The position numbers and the translations under genes are program-made. Under the pieces are notes generated by a model. That model was given only the letters and a program-made list of their open reading frames with translations, was not told where the DNA came from and did not search any database. Of a stretch of DNA of 10,000 nt, positions 1 through 9,152 are shown in pieces. Each line of letters begins with the position of its first letter. Position 1 is the stretch's first letter. Origin of the DNA: Glandiceps talaboti (Eukaryota > Hemichordata > Enteropneusta > Spengelidae); contig NC_135565.1 of NCBI RefSeq assembly GCF_964340395.1, positions 18,382,209-18,392,208 of the forward strand, in the 5' to 3' direction.

Positions 1-2091
<2,091 letters not shown>

Positions 2092-2148
2092 GGGGGTGGG
2101 TGTGGGGGGGGGAGACCGTGTATAAAATGGTATGGGGGGGGGGGGGGG
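2092..2148 (+). repeat. G-rich tract with 9-G and 15-G homopolymers
   Basis: The + strand carries G runs at 2092-2096, 2098-2100, 2104-2112 and 2134-2148. The first three are separated by only 1-3 bases. Four or more G3+ runs within 60 bases make this a candidate intramolecular G-quadruplex. Exact homopolymer lengths are unreliable in assembled sequence. Confidence 0.8.
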
Positions 2149-2330
2149 TCCTCTGAGACTTCAAACCAAAACTGTAATCATACCAAAAATCCCTTTCTCA
2201 CGAAATCAGACATGGCTTCCATTAAAAATCAGTATTTTTAATTTACAATTTGCGATACCTGTGCTTGCTGAAAAGTATGTCCTTTCTAATACCTTGTGAT
2301 CACAAAAAACCCACCCCTCCCAGAGGACCC
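2134..2330. repeat. Short inverted repeat with G/C-rich arms
   Basis: GGGTCCTCTG at 2146-2155 is matched exactly on the other strand by CAGAGGACCC at 2321-2330. Beyond the perfect 10 bp, the left arm begins with a long G run and the right arm, read on the minus strand, begins with a G-rich segment, so the similarity extends loosely. The 165 bases between the arms are AT-rich and non-coding. This could be a decayed foldback or MITE-type element. No target-site duplication was identified, so the classification is inference. Confidence 0.35.
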
Positions 2331-2775
2331 TCCCCGTACGGTCGTCTATGGGCTCCACCCCCGGGCAAGTCAGTATTTAAACATAGTAAAGTGCAGCCTT
2401 CAGACAACTGTACATGTAATGCGTTATCTCAAACGAATTGTGTGGCGTATATGTTTCAAATATTCATGTCCCAATGTTGACCTCTTCTGATTGAAGCACT
2501 TTCCCGCAGAAACATCCAGCCAAATTTTCGTTTTCAAAAAATGTTTTTGATAATTCGATTTTATTTTAGACTAAGTCAATTTGGAATAGTATTATCTATT
2601 GTTTGGTGTACAGAGGAGGGCAACATTTTTTAAATCGCTGATAAAAAGCGAGTTGCCCCATTGTTGGCAGATATCATGGCTGAAGAATTAAGGTCACGTA
2701 TTCACGATACACACGGCGACTACGACTCAATGCGTGCATATCGCATGGGTCCTAGAAATTTGATGGGTTTATCAT
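2331..2775. other. Non-coding stretch, no gene recognised
   Basis: The segment opens with C-rich sequence around 2331-2366 and then becomes AT-rich. Small frames of 60-76 codons cross it and show no recognisable domain. One begins at 2661 and runs into a poly-glycine stretch encoded by the downstream G run, which argues against it being a real gene. Confidence 0.4.
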
Positions 2776-2795
2776 GGGGGAGGAGGGGGGGGGGG
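2776..2795 (+). repeat. G-rich tract ending in 11 Gs
   Basis: G runs lie at 2776-2780 and 2785-2795, with AGGA between them. It resembles the G tracts at 2092-2148 and 6992-7066, and all have Gs on the + strand. Only two G3+ blocks are present, but the 11-G run could supply more than one. Confidence 0.75.
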
Positions 2796-2917
2796 CAAGC
2801 TACAATAATGCAAACTCAGTTTAAAACACAAATAAAATTTTAAGAGTCGGGGTTTTACCACATACAGTTTGCGTGCCTAAAGGACGTACTGTCATAGTTT
2901 CAGAACAGGCTGGGGTT

Positions 2918-2925
2918 ATGGCGGC
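2918..2925 (+). promoter_or_regulatory. YY1-type core motif ATGGCGGC
   Basis: The 8 bases match the core of the animal YY1 site exactly. The flanking bases (GGTT upstream) do not match the A-rich left half of the consensus. Such a site often lies just downstream of a transcription start, but no adjoining gene is visible, so this is a sequence match only. Confidence 0.2.
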
Positions 2926-3040
2926 GTACCTAGCGAATTTACGGTCATCTGGCTGACTGTAAATGTGAGTCTGAACACATTAAATATATTCACATATTGT
3001 CTGAGGTCAAAGACAACAATGTACATTAATTAACACTCAC

Positions 3041-3118
3041 CTGATAGAGCTCGTGAGAATAACGAAGAAACGCACAAATTTCGAAAGAAACTGGTCGTTG
3101 AATATTTGTAAGGTGTTC
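3041..3118 (-). CDS. Tentative 26-codon internal exon, unidentified
   Basis: Read on the minus strand, an open segment runs from GAA at 3118 to CAG at 3041. It is followed at once by GTGAGTG, giving an ideal animal 5' splice site (CAG|GTGAGT). The segment is 78 bases with both ends in phase 0 and translates to a plausible mixed peptide ending FLRYSHELYQ. The upstream boundary would be CAGTAG, an AG preceded by a poor pyrimidine tract. An open run of this length is common by chance, and no partner exon was found. The support is mainly the donor. It could equally be a decoy splice site in intergenic DNA. Confidence 0.12.
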
Positions 3119-3377
3119 CTACTGTAGGTGTAGCAATGTTTGTGCACGGACACTTGTTATTCCACTTTCGTGCTTGCAATGTTTAGTCTCAATACATTAC
3201 AAAAAGCGGAGAATGACCCACCTTGTAAAGGAAAGGTCATACAGGCTGAGTTCACTCACAATTAAGAAGGGTCCCGTGTCTACGGTCACTCAAAAGTTAG
3301 ATTTTGAAAATACCTTGCCAGTAAATTGTGAAGCACTATCCGTTTACATCCAGTGTTTTTAAAACCCACCTTTCCAG

Positions 3378-3403
3378 CCTCCCCCCTCCATACCCCCTCC
3401 CCC
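3378..3403 (-). repeat. C-rich tract (G-rich on the minus strand)
   Basis: C runs occur at 3381-3386, 3393-3397 and 3399-3403, broken by T, TCCATA and T. This is the one clear tract in the window with the G-rich strand reversed. Read on the minus strand it contains GAGATGGGGG, followed by further G blocks, much like 2087-2096 on the + strand. The two could be inverted copies of one simple repeat. Confidence 0.7.
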
Positions 3404-4150
3404 ATCTCATTCAATTGCCTTGACTGAAAATCCGATAAATTTGTCAATGAGAAGTAATACCAATGCAGAATGTTAATTCAATTGCTTACTAATAATGTGT
3501 TTTTTTTTCGGAAATAAAAGTTATGCGAAACTACGGAAAACTTTCCAATCTGGGTAATATCGGTAGTAAACATTTCAGGACCATATGAATTTGTTCTTTT
3601 TTCCATATTTACTCAACTCTTGAAATCTGTACTAAATTTCGATCAAAACAAACAGACAATGTAGCTAGCTAGTCAAAGAGTAGTTTATATTTGCAACATC
3701 TTTATGCGTGAATCATCATGACTCCACTGATAAGCTAACACTAATACAAAGACCTATGATTGAAACCTGGCCTTTAAGCACAAGATTTATTAAATAGAGG
3801 TAGCGTGCGAAATAGATCAGCTTTCGACTTTTCACGGTGTCCAAACAACGGCATGCCTAGACAGGCCTAGCCAGATTTAACAACCTGACAATATCAATGA
3901 ATAGGTGTTCAAATACAATGAATGATAAGTGCAAGTTCCAGGAATTGCCTAGGTTTACAAAACACTTCTTGGTAGTCAAAATTTATATTTACTGTGGGGA
4001 AACGTTTTCCTAATTGTACCACTTAAAGTGCTCGATAAGAGTATAAGAATATCCAATCTTATTCTATGCTTTTAAAGCAGGAGGGTATCATAATGCCACG
4101 GACCTCGTTTCTAAGCCACGGGTGCCAATATTTATAGCTCTGTAGAAAGA
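3404..4150. other. Non-coding stretch, no gene recognised
   Basis: AT-rich sequence with no frame above chance length and no recognisable RNA gene. Only simple local features are visible, such as GCTAGCTAG near 3664 and the pair GCCTAGACAGGCCTAG near 3854. I found nothing supportable. Confidence 0.45.
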
Positions 4151-4151
4151 T

Positions 4152-4227
4152 CACGTGATGTAGGATTGGTAAAAGTATTTTCTGGGTCCCCTGAGTATAA
4201 AGCAATGGTGTTGAGATAAATTCAGCT
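4152..4227 (+). promoter_or_regulatory. Promoter-like cluster: E-box, CCAAT, TATA, Inr-like
   Basis: In order on the + strand there is a CACGTG E-box within TCACGTGATG (4152-4157), an inverted CCAAT box ATTGG (4165-4169) and a TATA box TATAAAG (4196-4202). An initiator-like TTCAGCTC has its A at 4224. That A lies 28 bases after the first T of the TATA box, which is the spacing expected for RNA polymerase II core promoters. The Inr match is partial. Downstream the first ATG is followed at once by a stop, and a (TA)n array begins about 100 bases on. Any transcript would therefore be non-coding or would need splicing. The elements are seen; promoter function is inferred. Confidence 0.3.
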
Positions 4228-4326
4228 CCACCTTTGGCCTCGGTCGGATTCGGATTAAACTTTAGATGTGAAAAACAGTTGTCTGGTAGAGCTAAAGCAA
4301 ACAGTTGGCCCTGTACAAACTAATGG

Positions 4327-4327
<1 letters not shown>

Positions 4328-4420
<93 letters not shown>
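4328..4420. repeat. (TA)n dinucleotide microsatellite, about 46 units
   Basis: A perfect, uninterrupted TA array of 93 bases. TA arrays are self-complementary, so a run this long can extrude a cruciform or hairpin. It is also a classic site of replication stalling, length polymorphism and assembly error, and the true length may differ. The flanks are GG on the left and CTAATGCAC on the right. Confidence 0.98.
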
Positions 4421-4422
<2 letters not shown>

Positions 4423-4483
4423 AATGCACTAGGCTCCACTAATGATAAGGCTAAGGCGAGAATCTAGATTGAATCACGAGCCT

Positions 4484-4603
4484 TTAAAAGTCCCTGCCTC
4501 CCCGTCTGTGTTTATGACTACAGCCTTAGACGTACAGAGATTAAATAAAGTCCCCTGCCACGGATCATATTTTACGACTATCAACATATACTGACACAAG
4601 ACA
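4484..4603 (+). repeat. Weak ~60-bp degenerate tandem duplication
   Basis: TAAAAGTCCCTGCC near 4485-4497 recurs as TAAAGTCCCCTGCC near 4546-4559. About 20 bases after each copy comes a second match, TTTATGACTA (4511-4520) and TTTACGACTA (4571-4580). Both pairs are offset by about 60 bases, so an old tandem duplication is more likely than two independent coincidences. Similarity outside these blocks is poor. Confidence 0.35.
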
Positions 4604-4858
4604 ATATAAAACATGGAATTAAAACTAGTAATGCGATGATACAGCTAGCTACCACAAAACCGAGCAGTTGTTATGTACGGCTATGAAACCACAAACTAAT
4701 TTTGAAAATCAGCATTCGCTAAAACTTTCACAGCATCACTCAACTTATATGCACCTACCTACCTACGTGTGCGAACCGTACTGCAGAAGTATATGTATGG
4801 AGTTGTCCAGGATGGATGCCGTCGGAGCTCTGGACCTCTTTCTACTGACTTCGACTCT

Positions 4859-4873
4859 TATATATATATATAT
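4859..4873. repeat. Short (TA)7 run
   Basis: A 15-base TA tract about 440 bases downstream of the large TA array. It ends at TCGAATAA. Confidence 0.85.
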
Positions 4874-5964
4874 CGAATAACTTATCTGGATAAATTTACA
4901 TAAGGACTACCTAAGTATGCTACTAGTTTGGTGACACTTCTGATTGACTGGAAGCTGGACGCCCTTAAATCAAGCGACGCATGTGCAGTCAGGAGAAAAT
5001 AATGTCCTTGCCCCAAACTAGCGGGGTTTCATTGTATTCTTGTACATGAGCATAAAGTAAACCTTGTCAACGTTAATTCGATATTTACAAAAAGCAAATA
5101 TTTTGCACTATCTGTCTTGGACCATGTGAACATTTTTCTTTTATTTCGTCAAGTGAATTTGACACTGACAGGGTTTGATCACGGTGAATACTGTTGGGGG
5201 TTATTCGTTGTGTGAACACGGCATACTGTGCGTGTCCCTATCCGAAAGTAACTGTTATCTCAGTCATGCATATGTTAGTGTCTGTGTGTACTTTTATCGA
5301 TAAAAATTACGGGGTCAAGCCTTGCCGTTGCCGTTTCTTTCTCGATGGCGAAATTCCTTTTTGAACCACACTTTTGTCAATTCAGCTGTGAAATTAGGGA
5401 CTTGGTAGGATATAGGTTGCAATATCAATGTTTTGATACTATGCGTTAATAAAAACTGTTGTCTATTCTCCCGAGGAAATTGAGGGATTATAACTAAGGG
5501 CAGTTGTGTTGTTATAGGTCCGTACCAGGGGTATTAATTGTAGCTCGCCGTTCACATTATAAATAGAATGGTATACCCTGCATTCAAAGGTATCTGACAC
5601 CATTTTGAAGGCTCAATCTGTATATTTGTTCGCCAGAAAATCATCCCCCGGGGTGTCTCCGCCTGAGTATAATATTACACGTTTTGACTATATGGTTTGT
5701 GAGTGATCCTTTGTAACCGAAAACGTTAGAACTGTTCAAAATGTTAAACCCTTCTAAGAAATTGTTTTCCGGTTTCGGGATATTTCTTTTTATGGTTGAA
5801 TCAAGACGTGTTATAGTATATATGTATGAATGAATTAACATGTTTATCCTTCTAACAAACAGCAAAGGGGAAAAAGACTGCATTCTGTCACTGTAAATGA
5901 ATCGTGTCATTCGTCTGTCAACGTAAGACACCATATTGGTTGACTTGACTATTTCAGTCTACTC
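4874..5964. other. Non-coding stretch, no gene recognised
   Basis: The longest frame is a 97-codon minus-strand frame (5641-5934). Its composition is rich in Ile, Arg and Ser, and no domain or signal is recognisable. About one or two frames of that length are expected by chance in 10 kb at this base composition. A small inverted repeat GCAAA/TTTGC (5094-5106) resembles the one at 251-265. No other structure was seen. Confidence 0.45.
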
Positions 5965-6402
5965 TAGATATCCATAGTAACGTTGTGTGGTAGTACTAAT
6001 CATCATCCAACATACCATTGATGGTGGCAGTGTGGTCTCCACCATACAATATACCTAGATACCAATCTAACTCTGGGTGGTGATGGTGGCAGTGTGGTCT
6101 TAGCTGTACAATACACCTAGATACCCATGATGTAGTAGTCTAGCTCCTATAAAGTATCGTTTACCATTTATACACCTCCACGTTGGCATCCAGACTACCC
6201 GTGTAGTAACGTGGTGTGGTAGCATTGACTATGTCTGTCACACAACTGATAGCAGGCAGTGTGGTTTTTACCTTACAATAAATAGATAAAGCACAACTTG
6301 GAAGGCTAGAATACCCATCTAACGTTGTGTTCTGTTATTTACAGCTCTGTAATCAAGAGTGTCGCACCACTGATATCAGGAGTGTGGTCCTAACTATGCA
6401 AT
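5965..6402 (+). repeat. Degenerate minisatellite, about four units
   Basis: Two diagnostic blocks alternate. The first, GTAACGTTGTGTGGTAG, occurs at 5977-5993, as GTAACGTGGTGTGGTAG at 6206-6222, and as a partial copy at 6319-6334. The second, GGCAGTGTGGTCT, occurs at 6026-6038, 6088-6100, 6255-6267 (ending TTT) and 6379-6390 (one base shorter). Each second block is preceded by GAT and followed within about 15 bases by TACAATA or a close variant, then often by CCTAGATACC. Unit length varies from 62 to about 170 bases, so some units lack an internal segment or carry an insertion. No coding frame runs through. It is an old, diverged tandem array, or nested fragments of one transposon family. Confidence 0.75.
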
Positions 6403-6421
6403 AAACCATAAACCATAAACC
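6401..6421 (+). repeat. ATAAACC heptamer, three copies
   Basis: Three perfect head-to-tail copies of ATAAACC at the right edge of the degenerate array. The heptamer resembles but does not match the animal telomere repeat (CCCTAA/TTAGGG), so it is not called telomeric. Confidence 0.85.
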
Positions 6422-6647
6422 CAATGTTTGATTTTCATTCTCACTGCTAACAAATTAGCACACACACATTACTTTATCTAGGAATTGTCATGGCTATCTG
6501 AAAGTCATCAAATGAATCAAACCCCCACTTGATTCTAAATGGTATGGGTGACAAGACGACACATATATAAATCTCTCTTACATTCGCTTTTCAATTGACA
6601 TGCACGTACATTGGAATCGTTGACGTTTCAGTGGGTTAATAATGACG

Positions 6648-6679
6648 TGACCTGACACCACTGAGAGGTCAAGAGGTCA
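6648..6679 (+). promoter_or_regulatory. Nuclear-receptor half-site cluster (DR2 plus everted half-site)
   Basis: AGGTCA at 6666-6671 and again at 6674-6679, separated by two bases, form a perfect DR2 direct repeat, the class bound by RXR heterodimers such as RAR-RXR. A third half-site in reverse orientation (TGACCT, 6648-6653) lies 12 bases upstream. CRE-type TGACGT also occurs at 6621 and 6643. The match is exact, but a 14-base motif can arise by chance and no target gene is identified. Confidence 0.3.
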
Positions 6680-6792
6680 ACATACCGACAGAATCTGATA
6701 CATTCACTGATATGATTGTAGGAGTCGAGATCTTTCGGTGTCAGAAACACTCATGCATATTATCAATTCAACAACCTACTATATGCATGTAC

Positions 6793-6835
6793 TCGTATGT
6801 ATATATCATTATATGTATGTATGTAAGTGGTTGAT
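6793..6835. repeat. Imperfect TATG/TA-rich simple repeat
   Basis: A short imperfect run of GTAT and ATGT tetramers interrupted by a TATATATCATTATA segment. It is low-complexity sequence with no coding potential. Confidence 0.6.
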
Positions 6836-6991
6836 AATAGTAAATGAGGTCGAGGTTTTGTTATGACTTATAGACTACGATAATATGAAAAAGCCAGACT
6901 TTGATATTTCACTGTCTTGAATTTGTAGATAGGAGATTGCCATTGTTCTAGGGGAGCCTTCAGTATTTACAGGGGGAGGGCCGGAGGAATC

Positions 6992-7095
6992 GGGGGGGGG
7001 GGTCACATTTTACAAACCTATTCTTGGGGGAGGTTCATATTTTGCATAATAATGTTTGGCGGGGGGTAACATTTTACAATCCGTAGTTTTGTGAC
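6992..7095 (+). repeat. 35-bp minisatellite built on G runs, three units
   Basis: Three units begin with G runs at 6992 (11 Gs), 7026 (GGGGGAGG) and 7061 (6 Gs), giving a period of 34-35 bases. After each G run comes a related T-rich block: TCACATTTTACAA, TTCATATTTTGCATAA and TAACATTTTACAA. Units one and three are closest, sharing ACATTTTACAA exactly, so unit two is the divergent one. A preceding G-rich stretch (6973-6985) may be a further decayed unit. The regularly spaced G runs could also form a G-quadruplex. Confidence 0.75.
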
Positions 7096-7376
7096 CAAAT
7101 TGAAGATTCAATGATTGTCAATTTGTTTTGTTTATGTAAAAGTGAGACGAGCACTCAAGATTTATTTTTACGAGTACTTTACATGCCAAATACAAATAAA
7201 TATAGTGTAAGAAAATTTTAAGCTAAAGGAAACTATCATACAATGTAGTTAGTTTTGACAAATCTGTTAATTTGTAAATACTGATTCGCCCTAAAGTTTG
7301 GAAAAGTAATTGCAATTCTGTCTTGATATCAAAATAATGACGATACATGAATAAGTAGTTGAGTGTTTTCATATCG

Positions 7377-7390
7377 GTTGCCATGGCAAT
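7377..7390 (+). promoter_or_regulatory. RFX-type X-box, near-perfect palindrome
   Basis: GTTGCCATGGCAAT matches the palindromic RFX consensus GTTGCCATGGCAAC at 13 of 14 positions, and the central 12 bases (7378-7389) are a perfect palindrome. RFX proteins bind such X-boxes, which in animals mark promoters of ciliary genes and some immune genes. It lies 70 bases upstream of the first ATG of the long + strand ORF, a typical distance from a promoter X-box to a start. Binding and the link to that ORF are inferred. Confidence 0.45.
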
Positions 7391-7459
7391 ACCACCATTA
7401 ATGTAGTAGGAGCGTGGCTATCACAAAGATGACAAGAGAAACAATGTGTGTATAGGATC

Positions 7460-7993
7460 ATGCTGTATGTCATTGCTGTAAGAATCAAGTTGTGCCGTAG
7501 AGGGCGCACGGGTCCGTGGAAGGCCTATATGAAAACAACTTATACAAAGTCGTTCCCAGCTGTACTAATGTACAGTGGGTATGAGGTTCTCCCTTTGATT
7601 ATCTTTTTATTGATAGAGACACAGACCACCAAGAATTCAGAATTATGTCCGCCACTAATATTTGATATTGGTCCGGTAGCCACTCTTGGGCCTAAAATGC
7701 AAATATGTATGGACCCGGTTCTCAATCATTCTCATCATCGAAGTGATGAACTCTTTATTTGTATCATTACACTGACGAATTTGTATCAGCAATATATTTC
7801 TAACGGAAAAGAACTTAACTATGTGCAACGACTTTTTTGCAAAATGGGTATTACATCGATATCATTGATAGTCTATCTGCTAGACCCCGGATGTTCTTCC
7901 GATACAATACGACACACGACCGAACATCGCTATCGAGGATGGAACATCCAAGGTCTAGCAAATGCCATCTCTACAGTTCAGGGATATAAATAA
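7460..7993 (+). CDS. 177-residue ORF or exon, possible partial ZU5-like domain
   Basis: This is the only frame clearly longer than chance. At this base composition I estimate well under one expected frame of this length in 10 kb. The first ATG is at 7460 (A at -3) and the frame is open back to 7433. Residues 33-52 are strongly hydrophobic. Residues about 59-115 contain CPPLIFDIGP, then LGPKMQICM, then SDELFICII. That order recalls the second half of ZU5 domains (hydrophobic strand, GP, a second P, strand, acidic-EL strand), found in UNC5 receptors, ankyrins and many invertebrate death-domain proteins. The match is from memory and the GP-to-P spacing is two residues short. A good acceptor (TTCTCCCTTTGATT tract, then GATAG at 7612-7616) suggests the true exon may start at 7617, with upstream residues intronic. 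No clear donor or partner exon was seen. A decayed exon is possible. Confidence 0.4.
   Translation: MLYVIAVRIKLCRRGRTGPWKAYMKTTYTKSFPAVLMYSGYEVLPLIIFLLIETQTTKNSELCPPLIFDIGPVATLGPKMQICMDPVLNHSHHRSDELFICIITLTNLYQQYISNGKELNYVQRLFCKMGITSISLIVYLLDPGCSSDTIRHTTEHRYRGWNIQGLANAISTVQGYK
7499..7507 (+). promoter_or_regulatory. CTCF-like core motif AGAGGGCGC
   Basis: The nine bases fit the CTCF core pattern AGRKGGCGC, and three of the five preceding bases also fit. The site lies inside the putative coding ORF. CTCF is widespread in bilaterian animals, but binding here is only inferred. Confidence 0.15.
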
Positions 7994-8220
7994 CTGCCAA
8001 TCAGAGAACCGCATTAGCGACAAGCACAAACAGAGGACAATGGCTAATTTTTCATGCATATTCATCTTAAGGAGGGGTTTGCAAAAATAACCACCAAGGC
8101 GTTAACTGAAATGTGTGAATGACAACGTCTACACACTCATCAAACACAATTACCATAAACTGATAAGACAGAGTTATGACATAAATATGTTTGTAACATC
8201 TGCATGCAGAGATTGAATAT

Positions 8221-8226
8221 ATTAAA
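8221..8226 (+). terminator. ATTAAA variant polyadenylation signal
   Basis: ATTAAA, the commonest variant of AATAAA, lies about 230 bases after the stop of the 177-residue ORF. It is followed by T-rich sequence (TTTATTATTCATTT, then TTTTTGTTTTGTTG near 8262-8276) that could serve as the downstream element. In AT-rich DNA this hexamer is frequent by chance. Confidence 0.25.
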
Positions 8227-8414
8227 GCATATACATTTAATTTATTATTCATTTATATATAGTTTTTGTTTTGTTGATCACAATAGTTCCTAATTTATAA
8301 TTTGATACTGAAACTGTGGCTTCTAAGCTTTCCCCTTGGTTACAAGCCTACTTTGATGTGTTGGTGTTCATTAACTAAATCATCCAGGACACAATTAATC
8401 CGTTTCGATCACAA

Positions 8415-8491
8415 GAGCGCCCCCATGCGTTGTTCATGTACATATTCCTTTATAAACGTAGGATATCTCAATTTCACCCGAGGTGGCGCTC
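8415..8491. repeat. Inverted GAGCGCC pair, MITE-end or CTCF-like
   Basis: GAGCGCCCCC starting at 8415 faces GGTGGCGCTC ending at 8491. The inverted match is 9 of 10, across a 77-base span. The right arm contains AGGTGGCGC (8481-8489), an exact fit to the CTCF core AGRKGGCGC. The GC-rich arms contrast with the AT-rich interior. The pair could be the ends of a small non-autonomous element or two convergent protein-binding sites. Confidence 0.3.
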
Positions 8492-8791
8492 ACAAATAGC
8501 TGTGTGTTTAAGCAAATTACTCCAAATCGATATACCAAACTCATTAAAAAATATTCCACAACTTATCTAAGAGTAGCAATACAATACTTCCGCAATTTTA
8601 AAAAGATTGATAAAACTAAGTTTTAACCCAGCTGAGCCTGAAATTTTGTATGTAGGTCATATTTCGCCAACTTAAACTAAATCTGGCGATCGATCGGTGG
8701 ATATGGATAACGACACCGTTTAATTTCGACTTTTTTTCCACTTGAAACTTCAATTCCAGACGAAAACAACCATCAATTTAAAACAAAATAA

Positions 8792-8813
8792 ATTACTCAC
8801 CCTTCTGAGTAAT
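8792..8813. repeat. Short hairpin ATTACTC/GAGTAAT
   Basis: Perfect 7-base arms at 8792-8798 and 8807-8813 flank an 8-base loop. Read on the minus strand, the left arm is also a good 5' splice site (AGG|GTGAGTAA). The open frame before it has no ATG and no acceptor, so no exon is called. Confidence 0.4.
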
Positions 8814-9015
8814 CGAACTTATTGCAATCATTGATAGATGGTTTTATTACCAGAATATACTTCCACAATAAAGTATTTCCGGACGCGTGTTAAAAGGAGA
8901 GAATTTCAAAGATTTCACCAAATGTATATCAGTGTTTTGAAGACTATGTCCACGATTACAAAATTGTAGACCCGTTTAACGTATGTTTCAGCACGACGCA
9001 GACATTATTGTGTTT

Positions 9016-9027
9016 GGGGAATTCCCC
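9016..9027. promoter_or_regulatory. Palindromic kB site GGGGAATTCCCC
   Basis: A perfect 12-base palindrome whose GGGGAATTCC fits the NF-kB consensus GGGRNWYYCC on both strands. An AATAAA follows at 9039-9044. No adjacent gene is visible, so the target, if any, lies outside the window or is unrecognised. Confidence 0.35.
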
Positions 9028-9152
9028 CTCTACCTGTAAATAAAGGGGTTTTGTCGTATAATTATATAAAGTGAAAGTAGGTCACACGATATATCACCGC
9101 TTTCATTTCCTTAAAGGCCGTGAAAGAGGAAGCGGAACAAGGACATGCAAGT

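Noticed and set aside
2661-2843. 60-codon + strand frame starting MLADIMAEELRSRIHD
   Set aside because: The start looks protein-like, but the frame runs through an 11-G homopolymer into glycine repeats and stops. No known domain and chance length.
5641-5934. 97-codon minus-strand frame
   Set aside because: Length is within chance expectation for AT-rich DNA (about one or two per 10 kb). No domain, splice signals or promoter were recognised.
5965-6402. CRISPR array
   Set aside because: Repeats are imperfect, spacing is irregular (62-167) and the genome context is eukaryotic.
6401-6421. Telomere-like repeat
   Set aside because: The unit is ATAAACC, not CCCTAA, and there are only three copies.
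7448-7459. GTG start for the long ORF
   Set aside because: The sequence is animal nuclear DNA, where GTG starts are not expected. The first ATG at 7460 was used instead.
7540-7725. 61-codon minus-strand frame under the 177-codon ORF
   Set aside because: Shadow of the longer + strand frame, with no independent support.
8801-8905. Minus-strand exon ending at the GTGAGTAA donor
   Set aside because: The open frame has no ATG and no pyrimidine-tract acceptor before its upstream stop. The donor is better explained as part of a small hairpin.
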